Shown in pieces: positions 1 to 8,675 of a DNA stretch of 64,000 bases (the stretch's first letter is position 1; the number at the start of each line of letters is the position of its first letter). A program made the position numbers and the translations under genes. Origin of the DNA: Polynucleobacter sp. CS-Odin-A6. Lineage in GTDB: Bacteria > Pseudomonadota > Gammaproteobacteria > Burkholderiales > Burkholderiaceae. A model generated the notes under the pieces. It was given only the letters and a program-made list of their open reading frames with translations. It was not told the DNA's origin and ran no database searches. Location of the stretch: contig NZ_JACVPD010000001.1 in the NCBI RefSeq assembly GCF_018882095.1, positions 310,001-374,000 of the forward strand, given 5' to 3'.

Positions 1-2
1 GC

Positions 3-1460
3 AATATCATTGCGCCGGAAGGTCAAAAAAACTTTTCCAATGCCAAAGCATTGCCTCAGCATGCGATTCACTTAGAACGATTGCTACCAGAGCTGCTCAA
101 TTTTGAGCAACCAGCTGATCGGGTAGTGAGTCGGTATTTCCGCTCTGAACCCCAATTAGGTAATCGTGACCGAGCGTTAATTGCAGAGAGTGCCTTTGCT
201 ATTTTGCGTCGTAAAAATGAGTTCTCCCAATTCGCTTCTAGCGGTGAAGGTTCACAAGCTAGACGCTTAGCCCTATTGGGTCTGATGGCTGCTCTGACAG
301 AGGGCGGGCTGGGTTCTGCCAATCGCGCTGAGAGCGCCATTGCTGATCTGGCTCACGTATTAAAGCCCGGTGAGTATGAGTGGTTGCAACGTTTTGCCAC
401 CGTCGACTCAAGCGCATTAAATCCATTGGTACGGAACAATTTACCGGAATGGCTGTGGGATGCATTTGGAAAATATCCTGGTGAAGAGACGCGTGAAGCC
501 TTGGCTAAATCATTAATGCACCCTGCCTTATTAGATCTGCGTGCCAACACCATGAAAACCACTCGCGAGCAATTGTTGGTGGAGATGAATGCACTCGGTG
601 GTCGTTACCAAGCCATCCCAACGCCTTACGCACCGGATGGTGTTCGCATCATGGGCAAGCCTGCTTTGCAAAATACCGTCGGCTTTAAGGCGGGTATGTT
701 TGAGGTGCAGGACGAAGGCAGTCAGTTATTAGCTTACTTGCTAGCTCCTAAGCGGGGCGAGATGGTAGTGGACTTTTGCGCGGGTGCTGGTGGCAAGACG
801 CTAGCGATTGGGGCGCTCATGCGGTCTACAGGACGCTTATACGCCCTTGACACATCTGAACGTCGTCTGGCTAATTTAAAGCCACGACAAGCCCGCAGTG
901 GCCTCTCAAACGTGCACCCAGTGTGGATCGATAGTGAAAATGATGCCAAGATTAAACGCTTGGCTGGCAAGATAGATCGTGTTTTGGTAGATGCACCTTG
1001 TAGCGGCATGGGTACTTTGCGTCGTAACCCAGATTTGAAGTGGCGTCAGACTCCAGAAGGTGTTCTTGAGCTAAATCAAAAGCAAATGAATATTTTGGCC
1101 TCTGCAAGTCGCCTGTTAAAACCCGGTGGTCGCCTGGTTTATGCCACTTGCAGCCTGTTGCCCCAAGAAAATCAACAGATTGCGGAAGAATTTTTGGCCA
1201 AACACCCCAATTTTGAGGTGGTTCCTGCCGCTGAAGCTCTTAAGCCACTGTTTCCAAAGGATAAAATGCCCTTAGGCTGTAGCCCAGATAATCCTTGGTG
1301 GCAGTTATGGCCTCACATTCATGGCACTGATGGCTTCTTTGCTGCGGTTTTCCAAAAGAAGGCTGCTGCACCAGTTCCTAAAACCGTAAAAGACGATGCA
1401 AAAGATGAAGAAAAAGAGATTCCAGTCAAAAACAAGAAAGCTAGTAAAGAACTAAAATAA
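3..1460 (+). CDS. RsmB-family 16S rRNA m5C methyltransferase (5' end outside window)
   Basis: SAM-dependent RNA cytosine-5 methyltransferase of the RsmB/NOP2 family. The first usable start inside the window is a TTG at 51, but the frame stays open and protein-like to base 3, so the true start is probably upstream and this entry is 5'-partial. Counting from the TTG, a SAM-binding motif DFCAGAGGKT lies near residue 240. The motif IV cysteine (DAPCSGMG) is near 317 and the motif VI cysteine (ATCSL) near 367; these are the resolving and catalytic cysteines of the family. The C-terminus ends in a Lys/Glu-rich tail. Family membership is firm; the exact target base (C967 in E. coli RsmB) is inferred. 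Confidence 0.88.
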   Translation, partial: NIIAPEGQKNFSNAKALPQHAIHLERLLPELLNFEQPADRVVSRYFRSEPQLGNRDRALIAESAFAILRRKNEFSQFASSGEGSQARRLALLGLMAALTEGGLGSANRAESAIADLAHVLKPGEYEWLQRFATVDSSALNPLVRNNLPEWLWDAFGKYPGEETREALAKSLMHPALLDLRANTMKTTREQLLVEMNALGGRYQAIPTPYAPDGVRIMGKPALQNTVGFKAGMFEVQDEGSQLLAYLLAPKRGEMVVDFCAGAGGKTLAIGALMRSTGRLYALDTSERRLANLKPRQARSGLSNVHPVWIDSENDAKIKRLAGKIDRVLVDAPCSGMGTLRRNPDLKWRQTPEGVLELNQKQMNILASASRLLKPGGRLVYATCSLLPQENQQIAEEFLAKHPNFEVVPAAEALKPLFPKDKMPLGCSPDNPWWQLWPHIHGTDGFFAAVFQKKAAAPVPKTVKDDAKDEEKEIPVKNKKASKELK

Positions 1461-1496
1461 GGGTTAGATCCACTACCTACTATCTAGGACACCCTT

Positions 1497-2690
1497 TTGA
1501 ACATAGTTTCTGATGTCGATTTATTCCTTAATTGGCTTTCCAATGGTTATTTAGATTGGTCTTGGTGGCAAATCCTCGTTTTCACTTTGGTTGCCACCCA
1601 CATTACCATCGCCAGCGTCACCATTTATTTGCATCGCTGCCAAGCACACCGTGCCTTGGACTTGCACCCGATCATGTCCCATTTTTTTCGTTTCTGGCTT
1701 TGGCTCACAACCGGAATGGTGACTAAAGAGTGGGCGGCCATTCATCGTAAGCACCATGCTAAGTGCGAGACTGTTGACGATCCTCATAGCCCACAAATTT
1801 TAGGTATCAGTACCGTCCTGTCTCGCGGTGCTGAGCTGTATAAACAAGAGTCGCGCAATCAAGAGACTTTGGATAAGTTTGGTCACGGCACGCCAGATGA
1901 TTGGCTCGAACACAATGTGTATTCCAAGTTTTCTTGGCAGGGCGTTGCCTTAATGCTCATCATTGATGTGTTCTTGTTTGGTGCCATTGGCTTAACAGTA
2001 TGGGCAGTGCAAATGCTGTGGATACCAATTACCGCCGCTGGCATCATTAATGGTATCGGCCACTATTGGGGTTATCGCAATTACGATTGCGAAGATGCTG
2101 CAACCAATATTTTTCCTTGGGGTATTTTGATTGGCGGGGAAGAATTACATAATAATCACCACACCTTCGCAACCAGCGCCAAGCTGTCTAGTAAGTGGTA
2201 TGAGTTTGATATTGGCTGGATGTACATTCAGATTCTCAGTGCAGTCGGATTGGCTAAGGTAAAGAAGACTTCCCCCAAGCCGGTTCTTAGCGAATTGCGC
2301 CCTGCAGACCAGGGAACGCTCGAGGCGATTATCGCTAACCGTTATGAAGTCATGGCGCGCTATAGCAAAACTTTGCATAAGTTCTTCATTCATGAGGTGC
2401 AGCATATGCATGAGCTAGCATCTCACTTGAAGGACGCGCGCACTTGGTTAGGTAAAGATGAGTCCCGCTTAAATATTGAGGAACAAGCTAAGCTCGAAGA
2501 ACTCATGACGACGAATACTCAGTTACGCAAGATGATTGAGATGCGTCGCGATTTACAGGCCATCTGGAGCCGTTCTAATGCTACTGGTGAGCAATTGCTC
2601 TCTCAGCTGCATGAATGGTGTCAGCGTGCTGAAGACAGCGGCTTAAGCTCTTTGCGTGACTTCTCTTTGAGGTTGCGTCGTTACGCTTAA
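1497..2690 (+). CDS. Acyl-CoA/fatty-acid delta-9 desaturase-like membrane di-iron protein
   Basis: Membrane fatty-acid desaturase of the stearoyl-CoA delta-9 type, expected to put a double bond into acyl chains and so tune membrane fluidity. The three His boxes that bind the di-iron centre are visible: HRCQAH (residues 46-51), HRKHH (83-87) and HNNHH (near 220), with hydrophobic helices between them. The start is a TTG preceded by AGGAC six bases upstream; no better in-frame ATG exists near the N-terminus. About 130 charged residues follow the last box, longer than the minimal desaturase fold and predicted cytoplasmic. The gene lies 36 bp after the rRNA methyltransferase and ends at a bidirectional terminator. 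Confidence 0.85.
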   Translation: MNIVSDVDLFLNWLSNGYLDWSWWQILVFTLVATHITIASVTIYLHRCQAHRALDLHPIMSHFFRFWLWLTTGMVTKEWAAIHRKHHAKCETVDDPHSPQILGISTVLSRGAELYKQESRNQETLDKFGHGTPDDWLEHNVYSKFSWQGVALMLIIDVFLFGAIGLTVWAVQMLWIPITAAGIINGIGHYWGYRNYDCEDAATNIFPWGILIGGEELHNNHHTFATSAKLSSKWYEFDIGWMYIQILSAVGLAKVKKTSPKPVLSELRPADQGTLEAIIANRYEVMARYSKTLHKFFIHEVQHMHELASHLKDARTWLGKDESRLNIEEQAKLEELMTTNTQLRKMIEMRRDLQAIWSRSNATGEQLLSQLHEWCQRAEDSGLSSLRDFSLRLRRYA

Positions 2691-2718
2691 GTTAGTCGGC
2701 TAGTAAAAATGAAGGCAA

Positions 2719-2749
2719 TAAAAAACCCGCTGATGGAGCGGGTTTTTTA
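2719..2749. terminator. Bidirectional rho-independent terminator
   Basis: An A-run plus CCCGC pairs with GCGGG plus a T-run around a 7-base loop. It lies between the convergent desaturase and rpmG genes and can serve both strands. Confidence 0.85.
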
Positions 2750-2778
2750 TTGCAGCTGATCAATATCGAATCGATAAA

Positions 2779-2946
2779 TTATTTCAGCTTGGTTTCTTTG
2801 TAAGCAACGTGCTTGCGAATAGTAGGATCGAATTTCATGATCTCCATTTTCTCAGGCTTAGTACGCTTGTTTTTTGAAGTAGTGTAGAAGTGACCAGTAC
2901 CAGCTGATGACTCTAACTTGATTTTTTCTCTGCCGCCTTTAGCCAT
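2779..2946 (-). CDS. rpmG: 50S ribosomal protein L33
   Basis: Small basic 55-residue protein of the large ribosomal subunit. The translation begins [18 protein letters not shown] and ends [11 protein letters not shown], typical of L33. The CxxC zinc knuckles of the zinc-binding form are absent, so this is the zinc-independent type. An AAGGAGC ribosome binding site precedes the ATG, and rpmB lies 11 bp upstream on the same strand, the usual rpmBG operon. Confidence 0.97.
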   Translation of the reverse strand: MAKGGREKIKLESSAGTGHFYTTSKNKRTKPEKMEIMKFDPTIRKHVAYKETKLK

Positions 2947-2957
2947 TTGCGTGCTCC

Positions 2958-3191
2958 TTAAATTTCGCCGCGTGCGCGAAGATCAGACAAAACAGCATCG
3001 ATGCCGTTTTTGTCGATAACGCGCAAACCAGCATTGGTTAAGCGCAAGCTAATCCAACGGTTTTCAGATTCAACCCAGAAACGTCGATTTTGCAAATTCG
3101 GCAAAAAGCGACGCTTCGTTTTATTGTTTGCATGGGAAACATTGTTGCCAACCATCGGCTTTTTCCCAGTGACTTGGCAAACTTTTGCCAT
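2958..3191 (-). CDS. rpmB: 50S ribosomal protein L28
   Basis: Ribosomal protein L28, 77 residues, a basic large-subunit protein. The N-terminus [12 protein letters not shown] and the middle segment [13 protein letters not shown] are family signatures, and the length matches bacterial L28. It is the first gene of the rpmBG pair. A weak GGAG ribosome binding site precedes the start. A TACAAT-like -10 element lies about 35 bp upstream on the minus strand, but no clear -35 was found, so the promoter is not listed separately. Confidence 0.97.
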   Translation of the reverse strand: MAKVCQVTGKKPMVGNNVSHANNKTKRRFLPNLQNRRFWVESENRWISLRLTNAGLRVIDKNGIDAVLSDLRARGEI

Positions 3192-3341
3192 GACATAACT
3201 CCATTAATTGCGAAAAGAGAAGATTGTATCAGTCTCTACCTACTTTGATCTACTCCTAATTGGCTTTAGTTTGGGGGATTAAACAATCGAGCCAATCATA
3301 GTGGTAGAAACTGGTAAATAAGTTAGTGATTACTTCTGATT

Positions 3342-4031
3342 TTAGTCATTTTTCATAAGGCCTGAATCTGAAAATGAGAAAAATCCGCTATCGCTGACGA
3401 TACAGTGATCTAAGAGTGGAATATCGACCAATTGCAAGGCTTGAGATAGTAACTTCGTTAATTCTTGATCGGCTGGACTGGGTAGTGGGTTTCCGCTGGG
3501 GTGGTTGTGAGCCACGATCAGAGCGCTGGCGTTCTTAGCAAGGGCTTCCTTCAGGATTTCTCGAGGATAGACGGCGGTATGGGTCAGGGACCCCCTAAAG
3601 AGCTCCTGGCACTCAATGAGGTGGAGGCGTGAGTCTAGGTGGAGGCAAAGGAAAACTTCATGGGGGAGGCGCCCAAATCTCGCTTGCAAGAACTCCTTGA
3701 CATAGCTCGGCGATGAAAAAACGGAATCTTGGGAAAGGGTTTCCTCAAGACTGCGCTTCACCAGCTCATAGGCAGCCTGGATTTGTGACCATTTGGAGAT
3801 ACCCATGCCATGAATCTGGGTTAATTCCTCTGGGGTGCATGACAGCAGGCGCGGTAGATTGCCAAAATGATGAAGCAGATCCTCTGCTAGCGCCACGGCA
3901 GTTTTGCCTTTGACGCCCACCCGCAGGAAAATGGCTAGCAATTCCGCATCGGATAGGGCTCTAGCCCCTAGGGCGCGCAGCTTTTCACGGGGCTGATCCA
4001 TTTTTGGCCAATTCGTAATCGGGGAGTGCAC
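3342..4031 (-). CDS. radC: RadC-family JAMM/MPN protein
   Basis: RadC (YicR) family protein with an N-terminal helix-hairpin-helix region and a C-terminal MPN metalloprotease-like domain. The JAMM zinc motif is visible as ALIVAHNHPSGNPLPSPAD (His-x-His...Ser-x2-Asp). The biochemical role of RadC is unsettled; the old link to DNA repair is doubtful. I chose the GTG at 4031 (229 residues, near the 222 of E. coli) over an upstream start near 4190, because that longer version would run about 130 bp into the divergent fkpB gene and its first 50 residues are not RadC-like. An ATG at 4001 is an alternative start. Confidence 0.88.
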   Translation of the reverse strand: MHSPITNWPKMDQPREKLRALGARALSDAELLAIFLRVGVKGKTAVALAEDLLHHFGNLPRLLSCTPEELTQIHGMGISKWSQIQAAYELVKRSLEETLSQDSVFSSPSYVKEFLQARFGRLPHEVFLCLHLDSRLHLIECQELFRGSLTHTAVYPREILKEALAKNASALIVAHNHPSGNPLPSPADQELTKLLSQALQLVDIPLLDHCIVSDSGFFSFSDSGLMKND

Positions 4032-4061
4032 GCTGGTGTCCGGCCTAGATACAATTACCTT

Positions 4062-4508
4062 ATGACTAAGCTTACGGTTTTGCCTAACTCCTTCTTGACT
4101 CTCAACTATCGGCTGACTCTGCCCAGTGGGGATGATTACATCAATACTTTTATCGATCGCCCTGCGACGGTGCTGATGGGTTCTGGACAATTTGCGCCTT
4201 GTTTTGAAAGAGTGTTGATGGGATTGGGTATTGGAGAAAAGAAAAGTGCTGTACTGCCACCAGAGGAAAGTTTTGGCGAGCGTAAGGAAGAATTAATTCA
4301 GTGGGTTTCTTTGGGTGCGCTTAAAGAAGGACGCGATGATGATGTGGAATTTAATCCAGGCGATGTCATAGAATTTAATGCGCCTGGTGGAGCGCAATAC
4401 GCTGGCGTATTGAAATCGATTAACGAAGAGGGCGCCTGGTTTGATTTTAATCATCCGCTTGCTGGCAGGCCAGTGACCTTCGAAGCCGAAGTTGTTGGGA
4501 TTCTTTAA
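4062..4508 (+). CDS. fkpB: FKBP-type peptidyl-prolyl isomerase
   Basis: SlpA/FkpB-type FKBP prolyl cis-trans isomerase with an inserted flap domain, 148 residues, acting as a cytoplasmic folding helper. The N-terminal segment FLTLNYRLTLPSGD, the segment FAPCFERVLMGLGIGEKKSAVLPPEESFG and the C-terminal FNHPLAGRPVTFEAEVVGI match the family. I chose the ATG at 4062 rather than a GTG at 4026, because the extra residues are not conserved-looking. It is followed without a gap by ispH, the classic fkpB-ispH pair seen across proteobacteria. Confidence 0.93.
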   Translation: MTKLTVLPNSFLTLNYRLTLPSGDDYINTFIDRPATVLMGSGQFAPCFERVLMGLGIGEKKSAVLPPEESFGERKEELIQWVSLGALKEGRDDDVEFNPGDVIEFNAPGGAQYAGVLKSINEEGAWFDFNHPLAGRPVTFEAEVVGIL

Positions 4509-4511
4509 GTG

Positions 4512-5477
4512 ATGAACAAGCAAACAAATATCCAAACCCCTATGCAAGACAATGCAGAAATATTGATGGCGCAACCCCGTGGTTTTTGCGCAGGAGTTGA
4601 TCGGGCAATCAATATTGTCGAGGAGGCCATCACCCGTTTTGGTGCGCCGATTTATGTGCGTCATGAGATTGTTCACAACGCTTTTGTTGTGAATGATTTG
4701 CGCGAGAAGGGCGCGGTATTTGTTGAGGATCTGAATGAGGTTCCTCAGGGTGGAATTGTGGTGTTCAGTGCGCATGGGGTTTCTCAAGAGGTTCGCAGGG
4801 ATGCTGAGGCACGTGGTCTTCAGGTGTATGACGCTACTTGCCCATTGGTGACTAAGGTCCATCTTGAAGTGGTCAAGATGTGCAAGGAGGACTTTACGGT
4901 ATTGATGATCGGCCATGCTGGACATCCTGAAGTGGAGGGCACCATGGGCCAAGTCAAAGAAGGCGTTTACCTGATTGAAACAATCGCCGATATTGCCAGT
5001 CTGAATTTTGACGAGAATGAAAAAATTGCTTTTGTGACGCAAACCACGCTCTCCGTAGATGAGACTAAAGAAATTGTTGATGCCTTAACTAAAAAATACC
5101 CAAAGATTGTTCAGCCTCGCAAACAAGATATTTGCTATGCCACTCAAAATCGCCAAGATGCTGTCAAATTTATGGCGCCCCAAGTAGAGGTAGTTATTGT
5201 GGTTGGTAGCAAAGCAAGTTCGAACTCGAATCGCTTGCGTGAATTGGCTGAAAAGCTGGGCGTACCTGCTTACATGGTGGATGCGCCTGAGCAACTACAG
5301 GCAGAATGGTTTGCTGGTAAGAAGCGGGTGGGGCTTACTGCAGGTGCTTCAGCTCCTGAAAGTTTGGCGCAATTGATTGCAGCAAAAATTCAAGAATTTG
5401 GCCCACGCAGTGTTCGAGCCTTGGAGGGTGTTGTTGAAGATGTGACTTTTTCCCTGCCAAAGAATTTAGTGGACTAA
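4512..5477 (+). CDS. ispH: 4-hydroxy-3-methylbut-2-enyl diphosphate reductase
   Basis: Last enzyme of the MEP isoprenoid pathway; reduces HMBPP to IPP and DMAPP with a [4Fe-4S] cluster. The three cluster cysteines lie in FCAGVDRA, ATCPLVTKVH and DICYATQNRQ. Substrate-binding histidines lie in HEIVHNAF and GHAGHPEVEGTMGQ. The length (321 residues) is typical. The ATG at 4512 is preferred; a GTG just before it abuts the fkpB stop, so the two are translationally coupled. Its tail overlaps the convergent transaminase by 12 bp. Confidence 0.97.
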   Translation: MNKQTNIQTPMQDNAEILMAQPRGFCAGVDRAINIVEEAITRFGAPIYVRHEIVHNAFVVNDLREKGAVFVEDLNEVPQGGIVVFSAHGVSQEVRRDAEARGLQVYDATCPLVTKVHLEVVKMCKEDFTVLMIGHAGHPEVEGTMGQVKEGVYLIETIADIASLNFDENEKIAFVTQTTLSVDETKEIVDALTKKYPKIVQPRKQDICYATQNRQDAVKFMAPQVEVVIVVGSKASSNSNRLRELAEKLGVPAYMVDAPEQLQAEWFAGKKRVGLTAGASAPESLAQLIAAKIQEFGPRSVRALEGVVEDVTFSLPKNLVD

Positions 5478-6659
5478 CTTCAGTAGCTCTCTCAAGGCAT
5501 TACACATCTGATGAATTTCATCATCACTCACATTGAGTGCGGGCATAAAACGCAATAGATTCGGTCTTGGTGAATTAATCAACAAGCCTTCTGGGCTGCG
5601 ATCGCGTGCTAGCTCAACCAATTTACCGCCAATATCACTGCTCAAAATGAGGGCGCGTAATAGACCCTCGCCACGCTCACCCTGCAAGTTAAATTCTGCA
5701 GAGATGGAGAGCAATTCTTTGCTAAGCAATTCTCCTTTTGAGCGCACGGATTCTAAGAAGCCTGGTGCTAAGAGCTGCTCAATGACGCTGATACCCACAG
5801 CAGTCATGAGCGGATTGCCGTTATAAGTGCCACCTTGATCGCCCGGCACAAAACACGCAACCGCATCGGTTGCCATTAGTGCCGCCAAGGGAACGCCACC
5901 ACCAATACCCTTGCCTAAGCTCATGATGTCCGGTTCAATACCATAATGCTGGTAAGCGAATAATTTACCGGTGCGGCCACAACCAGCTTGCACCTCATCA
6001 ACGATCAGAAGAATATTATTTTCTTTGGTGAATTGACGCAGACCTTGCATGAACTCTTTAGTAGTGGGAATGACACCACCCTCACCTTGAACTGGCTCAA
6101 TCATCACTGCGACCGTTTTATCCGTCACCAGTTTCTTGACTGACTCTAAATCATTTAATTCTGCTTTGGGAAAGCCGGCCACTTGTGGAGCAAACATGGT
6201 GTCCCACCCCGGCTTACCGGAGGCGCTCATGGTGGCTAAAGTGCGACCATGAAAGCTGTGGTCAAACGTGATGATTTCAAAAGCACCTGATTTGTTCAGT
6301 TGCCCCCATTTACGCGCTAATTTAATAGCACCTTCATTAGCCTCTGCTCCGCTATTCGCAAAGAAGACCTTATTAAAGCAGCTGTTATTTGTCAGCAAGT
6401 TCGATAAACGAATCATGGGTTCGTTATAGAACGCAGGACTAGGATTAATCAGTTTTTTTGCTTGGCCGTTCAGGGCTTCAATCATCCCTGGATTGCTATG
6501 ACCTAGACAGTTCACAGCCCAGCCTTGCAAAAAATCCAAATACCGTTTGCCATTGTTATCAGTCAGCCATGATCCTTTGCCCTCAACCATCACTATTTCT
6601 GGTCGTGGAGTAATAAACATCACTGAGTGGGCATCTATGGATTGGGCCGGCTTATTCAT
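5466..6659 (-). CDS. argD: Acetylornithine/aspartate aminotransferase family (ArgD-like)
   Basis: Class III PLP-dependent aminotransferase of 397 residues, most like acetylornithine aminotransferase of arginine synthesis. The PLP lysine lies in SLGKGIGGGVPLAAL. The cofactor Asp is in IVDEVQAGCGRTGKLFA, and the glycine-rich ANSGAEANEGAIKLARKWG segment is in place. Related transaminases (succinylornithine, 4-aminobutyrate) share these motifs, so the substrate is inferred. It sits alone on the minus strand, tail-overlapping ispH. Confidence 0.82.
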   Translation of the reverse strand: MNKPAQSIDAHSVMFITPRPEIVMVEGKGSWLTDNNGKRYLDFLQGWAVNCLGHSNPGMIEALNGQAKKLINPSPAFYNEPMIRLSNLLTNNSCFNKVFFANSGAEANEGAIKLARKWGQLNKSGAFEIITFDHSFHGRTLATMSASGKPGWDTMFAPQVAGFPKAELNDLESVKKLVTDKTVAVMIEPVQGEGGVIPTTKEFMQGLRQFTKENNILLIVDEVQAGCGRTGKLFAYQHYGIEPDIMSLGKGIGGGVPLAALMATDAVACFVPGDQGGTYNGNPLMTAVGISVIEQLLAPGFLESVRSKGELLSKELLSISAEFNLQGERGEGLLRALILSSDIGGKLVELARDRSPEGLLINSPRPNLLRFMPALNVSDDEIHQMCNALRELLKLVH

Positions 6660-6710
6660 ATCGTTTGCGTGGTGAGATCAAATGTGGTTTCTATTATCGC
6701 GCTTAGTAAC

Positions 6711-7751
6711 TTAGTTTGTTGCAAGATCAGCGGCGCTGGTAAAGGAGTCTGCGTAGAATTCTTCCTCAGGCAAATGACATTGGGATGAAAAGTCCTGACG
6801 AGCCGCATTGACCATCACAGGCGCGCCACAGGCATAGACCTGGAACGCGGCCAAATCAGGATGATCAGCCATAACGGCTTGATGAACAAAGCCTGTGCGA
6901 CCAGTCCAAGTATCTTCTGGGAGAGCTTCTGAGATCACGGGGATATATTGAAAGTCAGGAATGGCTTGAGCCCAACTTTGGCAAAGTGCATCGCGGTATA
7001 GGTCGCTAGGGCGACGTCCACCCCAATACAGTTGAATAGGGCGCTGAATTTTCTTCAGTTGCATCTGCTCAATAATCGATTTAATCGGAGCAAAGCCGGT
7101 ACCCGCAGCAACAAAAATAATCGGTTTCGGAGAGGCTTCTTGTAAGAAGAAGCTACCTAATGGCCCTTCAAAACGCAGAATGTCTTTTTCTTTTAGGGCT
7201 GGCTCTGCAGCGCCAAAGACAAAATCGGTGAAGAGTCCGCCTGGTAAGTGCCGGATGTGCAACTCTAATGGACCATCCTGACCGGGCGCATTCGCAATCG
7301 AGTAAGCACGACGTTGACCGTCTTTGAGAAGAAATTCTAAATATTGACCAGCTAAAAATTGAAAGCGCTCAGCCGCTGGAAGCTGCAGCGTCAGAATGGC
7401 CACATCCTTATTTGGTATTGCAATCGAATTCACACGGCAGGGTACTTTGCGGATGGCAATGTCACTGTTGCCTTGAACCTCACGAGCCTCAATCAGGAGA
7501 TCAGATTTGGGATGTGCGCAGCAAAATAAGGTGCCTCCGGCTTCCTCATCAGCTGGACTGAGTGCGGAAGTGCTGTGCTGGCCATGCTCTACTTGACCTT
7601 CTAGAATCTTGCCCTTACAGGATCCACAAGCTCCATTTTTACAGCCATAAGGCAAGGTGATACCCTGCTGCAGAGCTGCCTCTAAGAGGGTCTCATCATT
7701 CTGGACTGTAAATTGTTTGCCGCTCGCTTTGAGCGTGACTTGATAAGACAC
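6711..7751 (-). CDS. 2Fe-2S ferredoxin-NAD(P)H flavin reductase (AscD-like)
   Basis: One-component electron-transfer protein: an N-terminal plant-type 2Fe-2S ferredoxin domain (LPYGCKNGACGSCKGKI, Cys-x4-Cys-x2-Cys, fourth Cys in LFCCAHP), an FAD domain (RAYSIANAPG) and an NAD(P)H domain (IFVAAGTGFAPIKSIIEQM, ending YACGAPVMV). It resembles proteins annotated CDP-6-deoxy-delta-3,4-glucoseen reductase, and its true partner is unknown. I chose the GTG at 7751 because AAAGGA lies six bases upstream; the ATG at 7757 would abut that site directly. The gene diverges from the SDR gene with only a short gap. Confidence 0.85.
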   Translation of the reverse strand: MSYQVTLKASGKQFTVQNDETLLEAALQQGITLPYGCKNGACGSCKGKILEGQVEHGQHSTSALSPADEEAGGTLFCCAHPKSDLLIEAREVQGNSDIAIRKVPCRVNSIAIPNKDVAILTLQLPAAERFQFLAGQYLEFLLKDGQRRAYSIANAPGQDGPLELHIRHLPGGLFTDFVFGAAEPALKEKDILRFEGPLGSFFLQEASPKPIIFVAAGTGFAPIKSIIEQMQLKKIQRPIQLYWGGRRPSDLYRDALCQSWAQAIPDFQYIPVISEALPEDTWTGRTGFVHQAVMADHPDLAAFQVYACGAPVMVNAARQDFSSQCHLPEEEFYADSFTSAADLATN

Positions 7752-7787
7752 TCTCATTCCTTTCAATAAATCGTTACGATGTAACTT

Positions 7788-8675
7788 ATGCAATCTTTTG
7801 GTAAATCTCGAATCCTGATCATCGGCTGCGGTGATATTGGTTTGCGCGTCGCCAAACAGTTAGCGCGAAGTTATCGCGTCTATGCCTTAACTTCCCAGAA
7901 AACCCGTTTTCAAGAGTTGAGAGCGGTTGGCGCAATGCCGATTTTGGGGGATCTGGATAAGCCCGATAGCTTGTGGCGCTTGAGTGGATTGGCAGAAACC
8001 GTGATTCACTTAGCACCACCCCAAAATACAGGTCATCGTGATTGCCGAACTCGCAACCTCCTCCGAATTTTAGCCCAAGGTCCTGATACTGTCAGGCGTC
8101 TGATTTATGTGAGCACTACCGGCGTCTATGGTGATCATGGAGGCGGTATGGTCAGCGAAGTGACCCCAGTAAACCCGCAAAGTGTCCGTGCTAAGCGGCG
8201 TGTCGATGCTGAAAATAGTCTGCGCTTATGGGCTCCTGCCCATGGAGTGGCGCTCACCATTCTCCGTGTGCCCGGTATCTATGCGGCAGACCGTTTGCCC
8301 GTCGAGCGCATTCAGGCCGGTACACCCGCCTTAATTGCAAGTGAAGATGCTTACTCAAATCACATTCAAAGTGATGATTTGGCCAGGTTGGTCTGTGCCG
8401 CTGTTTATCACGGCAAGCCGCAACGCGTGATTAATGCCTGCGACGGTGGTAAAACCAAGATGGGGGATTACTTCGATGAAGTGGCTGATGCCTTTGGATT
8501 GAATCGACCGCCCAGATTGCCGGGTTCGGAGCTAGAAAAAATCGTCTCTCCGATGCTCTGGTCATTTATGCGGGAGTCACGGCGCGTCACGAATGGTCGA
8601 CTACACGAATTAAAAACTCCGCTACGCTATCCCAGCGTGACCGAGTTTCTGAAAACTATTTCCAAGAATCCTTGA
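7788..8675 (+). CDS. NAD-dependent epimerase/dehydratase-like SDR protein
   Basis: Extended short-chain dehydrogenase/reductase of 295 residues. The Rossmann motif RILIIGCGDIGLRVAKQL opens the protein. The catalytic Tyr region appears as RLIYVSTTGVYGDHGG, but the classic YxxxK is changed to YGDHG, as in the YeeZ-like atypical SDR group. Substrate is unknown. It is divergent from the flavin reductase, and its last 20 bp overlap the tail of glnS on the other strand. Confidence 0.8.
   Translation: MQSFGKSRILIIGCGDIGLRVAKQLARSYRVYALTSQKTRFQELRAVGAMPILGDLDKPDSLWRLSGLAETVIHLAPPQNTGHRDCRTRNLLRILAQGPDTVRRLIYVSTTGVYGDHGGGMVSEVTPVNPQSVRAKRRVDAENSLRLWAPAHGVALTILRVPGIYAADRLPVERIQAGTPALIASEDAYSNHIQSDDLARLVCAAVYHGKPQRVINACDGGKTKMGDYFDEVADAFGLNRPPRLPGSELEKIVSPMLWSFMRESRRVTNGRLHELKTPLRYPSVTEFLKTISKNP

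Noticed and set aside
4293..5042. A 249-codon minus-strand frame opposite ispH
   Set aside because: It lies within two well-identified genes on the other strand and its product has no recognisable features.
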